Notes under the pieces: model-generated | The model's input: the letters and a program-made list of their open reading frames with translations, nothing else | What the model was told of the DNA's origin: nothing | Databases searched by the model: none | Shown: piece after piece, positions 1 through 6,677 of the stretch | Numbering within the stretch: the first letter of the stretch is position 1 | Layout: each line of letters begins with the position of its first letter | NCBI GenBank assembly: GCA_964403325.1 | Contig: CAYOFO010000033.1 | Span: 1 to 14,645 of the forward strand | From: CAZQNF01 sp964403325 | GTDB taxonomy: Bacteria > Patescibacteriota > Patescibacteriia > Magasanikbacterales > GWA2-37-8 | DNA length: 14,645 nt | Direction: 5' to 3' | Made by a program: the position numbers and the translations under genes

Positions 1-1
1 T

Positions 2-166
2 CGGGGAGAATTATGCGATGATTCTGGTCAAAAAGTAGATGGTGTAAAACTCTTACGGCTCGATGAATGGCGTGATAAAATAATAACTTTGGGTTGTCCA
101 ACAAAAATGATCTTTAGTTTGAATAATATCGCGGAGAGTTTAACTGAATGGTATGAACATGCTTAA
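2..166 (+). CDS. C-terminal end of an unidentified protein (5' truncated)
   Basis: A reading frame open from the left window edge runs 54 codons to a TAA at 164-166. Its start lies outside the window. The visible residues are mixed and soluble-looking, with a tail rich in Trp, Glu and Asn (for example LDEWRDKI and SLTEWYEHA), and codon use resembles the downstream genes. It would overlap the start of the helicase gene by 14 bases (8 if the second ATG is used), a common junction here. I do not recognise the family. A competing frame (3-38) ends with a TAG at 36-38 and would leave about 110 bases noncoding, so this call is only modestly supported. Confidence 0.5.
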   Translation, partial: RGELCDDSGQKVDGVKLLRLDEWRDKIITLGCPTKMIFSLNNIAESLTEWYEHA

Positions 167-3104
167 TGCTGCCCAAAAAGAAGCGGTAGAATACATCGGT
201 GGTCCACTCATGATAGTAGCCGGGGCTGGAACAGGCAAGACCAGTGTTATTACCGAAAAGATCGCTTTTCTTATTAAGAATAAGTTAGCTCAACCAAACG
301 AAATTTTGGCCCTCACCTTTACCGACAAAGCAGCCGCAGAAATGGTGGATCGTGTTGATGCTCTTTTAGAGAGTAGCTATACGGATGTGGCGATTTCTAC
401 ATTTCATGCTTTTGCCCAGCGGGTACTTGAGGAACGAGGTTTTGATATCGGTTTACCCAATCGTTTTAAACTCCTCACCCAAACGGATGCCTGGCTTTTA
501 GTAAGAGAAAACTTTGCAGCCTTTGACCTGCAGTATTATCGTCCACTCGCTCATCCCAATCGACATATTCACGAGCTCATTAAACATTTTGGCAAATGCA
601 AAGATGAATTAGTTTCACCGGCGGCTTATCTTGAGTACGCGCAAAGCCGCGTGCTTGATGGGGGAGACATGAATGTGGAAGAAAAAAATCGGCTGACCGA
701 GATTGCTAATGCCTACCATGTCTACAATCGTACGTTACTCGATAATAACGGTTTAGATTTTGGCGATCTTATTTTTTATACATTACAACTTTTTACGCAG
801 CGCCTGAATGTATTAGAGCAATACCAAAAACGTTTTAAGTTTATTTTGGTGGATGAATTCCAAGATGTTAATTGGTCACAGTATCGGTTGGTGCAATTGC
901 TGGCCGGTCGAGCGCAACTAACGGTGGTCGGGGATGACGATCAAAGCATTTATGCTTTTCGCGGTGCATCGGTCGCCAATATTTTGCGCTTCAAGGATGA
1001 TTTTCCCTCAGCCAAAGAGGTTGTTTTAACAGAAAATTATCGTTCCGACCAACGCATACTCGATACCGCTTATCGACTTATCCAAAACAACAATCCGGAT
1101 CGTTTAGAAGCAAAATTACAGATTAATAAACGTTTGGTTGCTCAGCCCAATGTCTATCAAAATGCCGGGGTAGAGCAAATACAAGTGGGAACAATCGAAC
1201 AAGAAGTAGCTTGGGTGCTCGACACTATGGTGACTCTGAAACAAGAAAACACCAACCTAGCTTGGTCAGACATGGCTATTTTGGTCCGCGCGAATAGCCA
1301 TGCCGAAAATTATGTGGCTGCCCTCGAAAAACAGGGTATACCGTACGAATTTTCAGCAGCGAGCGGTCTTTACCGCCAGCCGATCGTACTTGATAGCATG
1401 AGTTTTTTTAAACTCATGCATAATTTTCATGAATCAACTGCACTGTATCGGCTGTTTAACTTACCTTTTTTAGATCTTAAAGCTGAGGATATTCATCAGT
1501 TTACACACAATGCCAAAAAGAAAAGTATTTCTTATTTTGAAGCACTGAAACGAGTTCGGGAAGGAAATATGTCAGTTGGCGCCGTGCAGACAATGGAAAA
1601 ATTACTCCATCTGTTGCAAGAATTGATGTCACGAGTAAAAACCGAAAAACCATCAGTTTTACTGTATGCTTTTTTAGAAAAAATAGGTTATTTGACTTAT
1701 TTAACCCATGAAGAAAATGTCGGCAACATTTCGGTTATTCGCCAAATCAATTATCTCAAGCAATTTTTTGAATACCTGAACGATTACGAAAATGCCAACT
1801 TGGAAAAAAGCAATATTACTGATTTTCTTGAACACTATGGACATATTATGGAATCAGGAGACGAAGGAGAGGTGGTGAGTGATGAATATGCGCTCGAAGA
1901 CCGAGTCAATATTCTCACTATTCATGCGTCAAAAGGCCTGGAATTTCGGTATGTATTTTTGGTCAATATGGTGGAGGATCGTTTTCCTTCTCGTCGCCGG
2001 AGTGAAGCGCTTGAGTTGCCGGTCGAGCTGGTTCACGAGCAATTACCGGGTGGCGATGCTCACATCGAAGAAGAGCGGCGTTTGTGTTATGTAGCCATTA
2101 CTCGCGCCAAAGAAAAAATATTTCTTTTGAGTGCTGAGAGTTATGGTGGTGTACGTACGCGTAAAATAAGCCGGTTTATAACTGAAATGGGCTTTACCGT
2201 GACCGAAAAGAAGGCGGCTACAGTTTCTTCCCCATCAATTTTGCCAATAGTTACCCGTCAGGAAGAAACTGGGGTCTTCCGTTATCCTTTGCCCGACGCC
2301 TTTTCTTTCTCGCAACTCAAATCGTATGAAAATTGTCCTTACCAGTATAAACTGGCGCATATTCTCAAAATTCCCACCAAAAGTAATGCCAGTTTTAGTT
2401 TTGGCCAAACAATGCATAGCGCCTTGCAAAAATTTTATGAACGTATCCAGGCGCTCAATAAAATGCAGCAGATTTCACTTTTTGATCCTCCGGCGAGCGC
2501 GCTGCCTGCCGCAGCGACAGATCAAAAAGTGAAAGTTCCGACTTTGCCCGAACTGTTAGAAATTTACCAAACCGCCTGGATACCGGATTGGTTTCGCGAT
2601 GAAAAACAACGTTTAACCTATTTTGAAAAAGGCAAAGACATTTTACGAGAATTTTATCACCAACAAGCTACCCTAGGTTGGACCATTCCAGTGAGTTTGG
2701 AAGGTTGGTTTAAAATAAAGCTGGGGAAAAGCGTCCTGCATGGTCGCATCGATCGCATCGATCAGCTGCCGGATGGTACGCTTGAAATTATTGACTATAA
2801 AACCGGTCAAAGCAAGGAAAAATTGGTCGGCGGCGATAAAGATCAGCTCCTCATCTATCAATTGGCGGTTGAGCAACTACCCCAATACCGTTACTTGGGG
2901 GCTCCCAGTACCCTAACGTTTTATTATTTAAACGACAATATAAAGTTATCGTTTTTAGGCTCTCCCAAAGAACTGGACACCCTAAGCACCAAACTACAGG
3001 AAATTATCGAGCGTATTCATGCGCAAGATTTTGCAGCTAATCCGAGCACTTATGTTTGTAATTCTTGTGAATTCAAAGACATTTGTGAATTTCGTATTTT
3101 ATAA
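153..3104 (+). CDS. UvrD/PcrA-like SF1 helicase fused to a C-terminal PD-(D/E)XK Fe-S nuclease
   Basis: This is an ATP-dependent 3'-5' DNA helicase with a nuclease domain, likely acting in double-strand-break processing or repair in the way AddB/AdnA-type proteins do. Visible helicase motifs in order: Q-motif region LNAAQ near the N-terminus, Walker A GAGTGKT with Lys29, motif Ia LTFTDKAAAEM, Walker B DEFQD at 234-238, motif III GDDDQSIYAFRGA, motif IV LTENYRS, motif V TIHASKGLEF near 590, and motif VI YVAITRAK near 645. The C-terminal part from about 720 has Asp867 (GRIDRID) and Asp881/Lys883 (IIDYKTG), the PD-(D/E)XK core. Cys728 together with Cys969, Cys972 and Cys978 fits the four-cysteine iron-sulfur staple of AddB-like nucleases. 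At 983 residues it is longer than plain UvrD (about 720), which the nuclease explains. The start is ATG 153 or ATG 159; neither has a clear Shine-Dalgarno. The DUF721 gene follows after 6 bases. Confidence 0.93.
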   Translation: MNMLNAAQKEAVEYIGGPLMIVAGAGTGKTSVITEKIAFLIKNKLAQPNEILALTFTDKAAAEMVDRVDALLESSYTDVAISTFHAFAQRVLEERGFDIGLPNRFKLLTQTDAWLLVRENFAAFDLQYYRPLAHPNRHIHELIKHFGKCKDELVSPAAYLEYAQSRVLDGGDMNVEEKNRLTEIANAYHVYNRTLLDNNGLDFGDLIFYTLQLFTQRLNVLEQYQKRFKFILVDEFQDVNWSQYRLVQLLAGRAQLTVVGDDDQSIYAFRGASVANILRFKDDFPSAKEVVLTENYRSDQRILDTAYRLIQNNNPDRLEAKLQINKRLVAQPNVYQNAGVEQIQVGTIEQEVAWVLDTMVTLKQENTNLAWSDMAILVRANSHAENYVAALEKQGIPYEFSAASGLYRQPIVLDSMSFFKLMHNFHESTALYRLFNLPFLDLKAEDIHQFTHNAKKKSISYFEALKRVREGNMSVGAVQTMEKLLHLLQELMSRVKTEKPSVLLYAFLEKIGYLTYLTHEENVGNISVIRQINYLKQFFEYLNDYENANLEKSNITDFLEHYGHIMESGDEGEVVSDEYALEDRVNILTIHASKGLEFRYVFLVNMVEDRFPSRRRSEALELPVELVHEQLPGGDAHIEEERRLCYVAITRAKEKIFLLSAESYGGVRTRKISRFITEMGFTVTEKKAATVSSPSILPIVTRQEETGVFRYPLPDAFSFSQLKSYENCPYQYKLAHILKIPTKSNASFSFGQTMHSALQKFYERIQALNKMQQISLFDPPASALPAAATDQKVKVPTLPELLEIYQTAWIPDWFRDEKQRLTYFEKGKDILREFYHQQATLGWTIPVSLEGWFKIKLGKSVLHGRIDRIDQLPDGTLEIIDYKTGQSKEKLVGGDKDQLLIYQLAVEQLPQYRYLGAPSTLTFYYLNDNIKLSFLGSPKELDTLSTKLQEIIERIHAQDFAANPSTYVCNSCEFKDICEFRIL

Positions 3105-3110
3105 TTTTCT

Positions 3111-3401
3111 GTGAATTCTCTTTTTTCCATTCTCAAAAAACAAACCGAAGATTCTCCGATTTTGCGCCAAATTAAAATGTCGCTGACCTTGCAACAGGCT
3201 AATGAAATTGTGCATAAAAAATTGCCTCCGGCTATGCATAAGTATGTGCGTGCGGTATACATTAAAAATGGCGTTTTAGCGGTTGCGTGTCTTTCGAGTG
3301 CCGTGGCGCAAGAATTAAAGCTCTATGAAGCAGGAATTCTCGAAAGTATAAATAACCTCACCGGGCAAAAAACTATCGAGCGAGTTCGGTATTTGGCGTA
3401 G
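3111..3401 (+). CDS. DUF721 / DciA-like small protein
   Basis: This 96-residue protein resembles the DUF721 family, whose characterised member DciA helps load the replicative helicase DnaB. The sequence shows an N-terminal helical stretch (ILKKQ...ILRQIKMSLTLQQANEIV), then the family's typical beta region: a VRAVYIKNGVLAVAC segment followed by a helix containing SSAVAQELKLYEAGIL and a final TIERVRYLA strand. The GTG at 3111 is chosen because it gives the usual full N-terminal helix; an internal ATG at 3177 would remove it. It lies 6 bases after the helicase-nuclease gene and probably shares its transcript, making a small DNA replication/repair unit. Assignment rests on pattern resemblance, so the loader role is inferred. 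Confidence 0.7.
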   Translation: MNSLFSILKKQTEDSPILRQIKMSLTLQQANEIVHKKLPPAMHKYVRAVYIKNGVLAVACLSSAVAQELKLYEAGILESINNLTGQKTIERVRYLA

Positions 3402-3432
3402 TTTTAGATTAAACACAGATGGGATAAAAACA

Positions 3433-3466
3433 AAAATAGTTCGTACAAATACGAACTATTTTACTA
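3433..3466. terminator. Bidirectional intrinsic terminator
   Basis: A perfect 13-base inverted repeat (3433-3445 with 3450-3462) closes on a 4-base loop. On the - strand the stem runs into a T-rich tract (TTTTTGTTTTT, 3426-3436), a strong intrinsic terminator for the lipoprotein gene. On the + strand the stem ends in TTTT and could stop the helicase/DUF721 transcript. The two operons converge here, so one hairpin can serve both. Confidence 0.8.
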
Positions 3467-3468
3467 TT

Positions 3469-3535
3469 CTCTCAAGAAGCCGCCTTATGTTTCTAAATTC
3501 TCATCTAGAAAAGTAAGGCGGACGCTTCTCGAGAG
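3469..3535. repeat. Long imperfect inverted repeat (stem-loop) between convergent genes
   Basis: The two halves pair over about 24 base pairs in four blocks: 3469-3473 with 3531-3535, 3475-3480 with 3524-3529, 3481-3487 with 3514-3520, and 3490-3495 with 3506-3511. They are broken by one mismatch, a 3-base bulge (GAC, 3521-3523) and a small internal loop, and the apical loop is 10 bases (3496-3505). No T-run follows on either strand, so it does not look like a terminator. It would lie in the 3' untranslated part of the lipoprotein transcript. Function unknown: an mRNA stabiliser, a small structured RNA or the end of a mobile segment are all possible. Confidence 0.75.
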
Positions 3536-3600
3536 AGGAGAGGCAGTCACGCGCTCTTGGGGGGTTGTGCTGAATTGCACACGGGGGAGGAGGGATCAGC

Positions 3601-4143
3601 TCAGCGGACGCTGATCGTACGGGAGAGATTCGGCGAGGTGGGGATCTCCCGCCCAGTCGGACTCACCCACACCAGCTTGGTGATGGTAAGCTTCACATCG
3701 CCCAGGGGGGTGACCAGGCGAATGTTCCCGATCAGATACGTCTCGTCGGTGATCAGCCTCGGGGGGCTGACCTCGAAGTCATTGTTTCCCTCGACAAAAC
3801 GACTGACGAATCCGCTCACGTAACCCTCCTGCTTGGTTGCAAGGCCGACCAGTTCCAGCGCCTGGGCGTTGCCCATCGCCTTGACGGTCACCTGGGCGAG
3901 CTTGCAGGCCGGGGAGGCATCCCCAAGCTTAAGGGGAACCAAGCTGAGAAAGACTTCAGCATAGCGCCCAGGCTTCTCATTGAGGAGAGTTGTATCCCTC
4001 AGTGAGATGGCCGGCGTCTCGCAGTAGTCCACCGGAGCCGGGGCCATGTCTGAAGGCGGCGGCGCTACGCCGCCGCCTGGCACATCAGTGCCGCACGCTG
4101 CGGCAGTGAGAGCCATGATCGGGACGACCAATTTCCACTTCAT
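3601..4143 (-). CDS. Predicted GC-rich lipoprotein, probably horizontally acquired
   Basis: This 180-residue protein begins with a lipoprotein-type signal: Lys2 and Lys4, a hydrophobic stretch (LVVPIMALTAAA) and a candidate lipidated Cys17. A Gly/Pro-rich linker follows (about 19-38), then a predicted mostly beta domain with two more cysteines (DYCET and SPACKL) that could form a disulfide. It is likely exported and membrane-anchored; I do not recognise the family. It is the only - strand gene in the window, is visibly GC-rich (roughly 60% by eye against about 40-45% around it) and is the only gene with a clear Shine-Dalgarno (AAGGAG, 10 bases before the ATG). It is flanked by inverted repeats on both sides and ends at the bidirectional terminator. 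Composition, orientation and translation signal together suggest transfer from a high-GC donor; an assembly artefact seems less likely, because ordinary genes of the same style lie on both sides. Confidence 0.75.
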   Translation of the reverse strand: MKWKLVVPIMALTAAACGTDVPGGGVAPPPSDMAPAPVDYCETPAISLRDTTLLNEKPGRYAEVFLSLVPLKLGDASPACKLAQVTVKAMGNAQALELVGLATKQEGYVSGFVSRFVEGNNDFEVSPPRLITDETYLIGNIRLVTPLGDVKLTITKLVWVSPTGREIPTSPNLSRTISVR

Positions 4144-4153
4144 GTTGAGCTTG

Positions 4154-4159
4154 CTCCTT
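4154..4159 (-). promoter_or_regulatory. Shine-Dalgarno site of the lipoprotein gene
   Basis: AAGGAG read on the - strand, 10 bases upstream of the ATG at 4143-4141. It is notable because the other gene starts in this window have no comparable site, and it supports the chosen start. Confidence 0.65.
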
Positions 4160-4183
4160 GGAACATCTGCTGAATGCCATTGA

Positions 4184-4235
4184 CCCAGCAGTTTGCTTAA
4201 AAGACGAAAAATCCTCTGTTAGGCAAACTACTGGG
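4184..4235. repeat. Inverted repeat upstream of the lipoprotein gene
   Basis: The arms 4184-4196 and 4223-4235 match at 12 of 13 positions (CCCAGCAGTTTGC against the complement CCCAGTAGTTTGC), separated by 26 bases. No T-run follows directly on either strand, although a T-rich stretch starts a few bases downstream on the + strand. In the lipoprotein transcript it would form a stem in the 5' leader, roughly 40 bases before the start codon. It could be a regulatory leader structure, a protein-binding site or the border of an inserted segment. Confidence 0.6.
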
Positions 4236-4267
4236 CATGTTTCTTTTCGATTAGCCTCTAAAGAACA

Positions 4268-4311
4268 AGTATATGTCAAATTACATTTACACAAATTGAA
4301 TATTTTGTCAA
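4268..4311 (-). promoter_or_regulatory. Possible promoter region for the lipoprotein gene
   Basis: The AT-rich stretch upstream of the lipoprotein gene holds, on the - strand, a TATACT -10-like box (4268-4273) with a poor TTGTGT at 15 bases' spacing (4289-4294). A TTGACA (4306-4311) lacks a good -10 at standard spacing. A promoter somewhere here is reasonable, but no single pair is convincing. Confidence 0.3.
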
Positions 4312-4382
4312 TGAGTTAAAGCTTATGCACATATTAATAAGTTCAAAAAACAAATTAAGAATATTGAGGATCAATAATTTTA

Positions 4383-4411
4383 TTGTCTCTATTTACCTTT
4401 TTTGCTATACT
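4383..4411 (+). promoter_or_regulatory. Promoter of the mre operon, near-leaderless
   Basis: TTGTCT (-35, 4383-4388) and TATACT (-10, 4406-4411) are separated by exactly 17 bases, a good sigma-70-type promoter. Transcription should begin about 7 bases after the -10 box, near 4418, only a few bases before the ATG at 4422. The first gene of the operon would therefore be translated from a nearly leaderless mRNA, consistent with its lack of a Shine-Dalgarno. Confidence 0.7.
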
Positions 4412-4421
4412 ATCCTCAACT

Positions 4422-4820
4422 ATGAGTTTACGCACTTATCTTATTCTTATGTCGCTTGGCACCTTGGCGTGCTGGGTCGCATGGGCCTTTATTTTAACGA
4501 TTGATCCCACTACAGCCAGCAGTAGTATTTTTTTATTTTTTTACGTGAGTTTATTTTTGGCTATAATGGGAACTTTTTCCGTAGGCGGTTTTTTGGTGCG
4601 TAGTTGGCTCATCAAAAATGAAGACGTAGTATTTCGTCATGTCAGACGAACTTTTCGTCAGAGTATTGCTATTGCCTGTTTTTTAATAGGTACGCTTATT
4701 CTACGACAAAAACAACTCCTGGCTTGGTGGAATTTTGGTTTACTGGTCGTTATTTTTATCCTCCTCGAAGGAGTAGTTTTCTCTAATCGAAAATACAGCA
4801 ACAAAGACTATGTTAAATAA
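4422..4820 (+). CDS. Small four-helix membrane protein heading the mre operon
   Basis: This 132-residue hydrophobic protein has four predicted membrane helices at about 5-27, 35-59, 80-94 and 102-121. A positively charged loop lies between helices 2 and 3 (about 60-80, with VFRHVRRTFRQ), probably cytoplasmic, and the tail is short and polar. I do not recognise a named family. The open frame extends upstream to a TTG at 4383, but that codon is part of the -35 box, so the ATG at 4422 is the start. Its end overlaps mreB by 11 bases, so the two are translationally coupled; a role at the membrane alongside the elongation machinery is inferred from position only. Confidence 0.8.
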   Translation: MSLRTYLILMSLGTLACWVAWAFILTIDPTTASSSIFLFFYVSLFLAIMGTFSVGGFLVRSWLIKNEDVVFRHVRRTFRQSIAIACFLIGTLILRQKQLLAWWNFGLLVVIFILLEGVVFSNRKYSNKDYVK

Positions 4821-5853
4821 ATTTTTCAAAAATTTCCGCATGGATTTAGGTATTGACCTGGGTACAGCCAATACTTTGGTATACGTTAAGGGTCGAGGCA
4901 TCGTTATTAACGAACCAAGCATTGTGGCTATTAATTCTCGGACCGAACAGATTATAGCCCTGGGTAGTGAGGCCAAAGAAATGCTTGGTAAAACCCCAAC
5001 CCACATCGTCACCGCCCGTCCGCTCAACAGCGGCATTATTTCAGATTTTGAGGTAGCCGAAAAAATGCTGCGGTATTTTATCGAAAAAGTATACGAAAAT
5101 AAATCACTTGGTTTTTTCTCTCGTCCCAAGGTGGTTATTGGTGTTCCAGTCAATATTACTGAGGTTGAAAGAAAGGCCGTAGCTGACGCCGTCCTCAATG
5201 CCGGAGCCAAAGAAGTATGGATTGTTGAAGAACCAATGGCTGCCGCCATCGGTGCTCGTTTGCCAGCACGCGAACCGGTTGGCAATCTCATTGTAGAAAT
5301 TGGTGGCGGAACTACCGAAATTGCCGTTATCAGCCTTAGCGGCATCGCAGTCAAAAAATCGATCAAAATAGCTGGTGACGAATTTACCCGGCATATTATT
5401 CAATACGCGCGCGACGTCTTTAAAATGCTGATCGGAGAAAAGCATGCCGAGGAAATAAAAATAAAAATTGGCTCAGCCATTCCTTTGCCAGAACCAGCGG
5501 AAATGCCAGTGCGCGGACGCGATCTTATCACCGGTTTGCCGCGTGAAATAATTATTTCGGATACAGACGTACGGGAAGCCATTTCAAAACCGTTGCGTAC
5601 CATTGTCGATAACATTAAAGCTATTTTGGAAATAACACCCCCTGAGCTCGTGGCTGATATTCATGAACGAGGGATAATTCTTTCCGGTGGCGGTGCGCTT
5701 TTACGGGGCTTAGATCAACTCATCGCCAAAGCCGTGGAAATTCCGGTTCGTATTGCCGATGATCCGCTTACTTCGGTTGCCCGTGGCACCGGCGTACTTT
5801 TAGACGAGGAAGACTTGTTGAGAGAAGTGGGTACACTCATGAATAAACGTTAA
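4810..5853 (+). CDS. mreB: Rod shape-determining protein MreB
   Basis: This is a bacterial actin homologue that forms membrane-associated filaments directing cell-wall elongation. At 347 residues it has the family's usual length. Visible features: an N-terminal amphipathic segment (MLNKFFKNF) suited to membrane binding, the phosphate-1 loop DLGIDLGTANT at 12-22, the EEPMAAAIG motif, the phosphate-2 loop EIGGGTTE at 163-170, the segment AGDEF, and the adenosine loop SGGGALLRG from Ser292. The phosphate-2 loop begins with Glu163 where the well-known MreBs have Asp (DIGGGTTE), a conservative change at a Mg-nucleotide position. The ATG at 4810 overlaps the preceding membrane-protein gene, and mreC follows after 11 bases. 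It works with MreC, MreD and the PBP2 encoded downstream. Confidence 0.96.
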   Translation: MLNKFFKNFRMDLGIDLGTANTLVYVKGRGIVINEPSIVAINSRTEQIIALGSEAKEMLGKTPTHIVTARPLNSGIISDFEVAEKMLRYFIEKVYENKSLGFFSRPKVVIGVPVNITEVERKAVADAVLNAGAKEVWIVEEPMAAAIGARLPAREPVGNLIVEIGGGTTEIAVISLSGIAVKKSIKIAGDEFTRHIIQYARDVFKMLIGEKHAEEIKIKIGSAIPLPEPAEMPVRGRDLITGLPREIIISDTDVREAISKPLRTIVDNIKAILEITPPELVADIHERGIILSGGGALLRGLDQLIAKAVEIPVRIADDPLTSVARGTGVLLDEEDLLREVGTLMNKR

Positions 5854-5864
5854 ATTAAGCGTGT

Positions 5865-6677
5865 ATGCCGGGCTATAAATCATTTGCAAGAGCCTATTTT
5901 TTTTTATCTACTATTTTAGTTGGGCTGATTTTTGCCCATTATTTTCATTTTTTAAAAAAAATCGATGAGATCTGGCGTTTCTCGTTGGCCCCAGTATTAA
6001 GCAATAGTTATTCTTTTAGTGTTCGTGTTGGGGAAGTAAACGAATTTTTTAAAAATAGGGATGAGTTTTTGACCGACTACCAAAAAGTAAAGACTGAATT
6101 AACCCGGTTGCAAACTATCGAAGCCAAACACGCTGTAGTCAGCGAAGAAAATAATGAGCTGCGTCAACAACTTCATTTTCAAAAAAACACTTCTTTCACC
6201 CTCACCCTGGCCTCAGTTATAGGGCACAACTTGTCTGATCTTGAAAAAACCATTCTTATTAACCGAGGTTCGGCTGATGGTTTGCAAGAGCAGCTACCGG
6301 TAGTAGCCGCTGACGGAGTGCTTGTTGGAAAAATAGCTGCGGTTTTTAGCCATACCGCCCTCGTGCGTCTTATTGATGACCCGCGCAGCAAGGTGGCGGT
6401 TACGGTTTTGAGCACACAGAGGAGTATTGGAATAGTAGAAAGCGGTTTTGGGGTAAGTCTGCAAATGACAGGTATTCCTCGTAACGAAAGTTTGCCGATC
6501 AATACGCAAATTGTCACTTCCGGTTTAGAAGATTTTATCCCACGCGGACTGCTGATAGGAACGGTCAGCGCCGTGCAAAACGAAGCCTATCAACCATTCC
6601 AGCAAGCTGTTATCACACCGGCACTTGACGCCACCAAACTTAGCGTTGTGAGCGTGATTATGACGCGGAATCTATGA
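5865..6677 (+). CDS. mreC: Rod shape-determining protein MreC
   Basis: MreC is a bitopic membrane protein that links MreB to the periplasmic or extracellular part of the elongation complex and activates PBP2. This 270-residue protein shows one N-terminal membrane helix (about 10-30), a coiled-coil region (about 65-108, with EENNELRQQL at its end), and then the double beta-barrel domain, recognisable by VIGHN, ILINRGSADGLQ, VVAADGVLVGKI, VRLIDDPRSKVAV and the late SGLEDFIPRGLLIGTV motif. The length is close to the family norm. The start ATG lies 11 bases after mreB, with no Shine-Dalgarno. The stop TGA overlaps the mreD ATG (ATGA), indicating coupled translation. Confidence 0.93.
   Translation: MPGYKSFARAYFFLSTILVGLIFAHYFHFLKKIDEIWRFSLAPVLSNSYSFSVRVGEVNEFFKNRDEFLTDYQKVKTELTRLQTIEAKHAVVSEENNELRQQLHFQKNTSFTLTLASVIGHNLSDLEKTILINRGSADGLQEQLPVVAADGVLVGKIAAVFSHTALVRLIDDPRSKVAVTVLSTQRSIGIVESGFGVSLQMTGIPRNESLPINTQIVTSGLEDFIPRGLLIGTVSAVQNEAYQPFQQAVITPALDATKLSVVSVIMTRNL

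Noticed and set aside
3..38. Alternative short C-terminal frame ending GENYAMILVKK at the left edge
   Set aside because: The other frame (2-166) stays open much longer and joins the helicase start in the overlapping style of this genome; the choice remains uncertain.
3557..3823. An 88-codon open frame on the + strand within the lipoprotein region
   Set aside because: It overlaps the C-terminal part of the - strand lipoprotein gene, which has a signal peptide and Shine-Dalgarno; open antisense frames are expected in GC-rich DNA.
4219..4225. GTTAGGC, which matches the integron attC core GTTRRRY (GCCTAAC on the other strand)
   Set aside because: The nearby inverted repeat has its stem outside this motif rather than pairing two core sites, and no matching core or integrase is present, so it is not an integron cassette on this evidence.
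4383..4421. TTG-initiated extension of the small membrane protein
   Set aside because: The TTG lies in the -35 box of a well-spaced promoter, so it would not be transcribed.
4740..5366. A 208-codon open frame on the - strand across mreB
   Set aside because: It lies antisense to the well-supported mreB coding region and its translation shows no recognisable motif.
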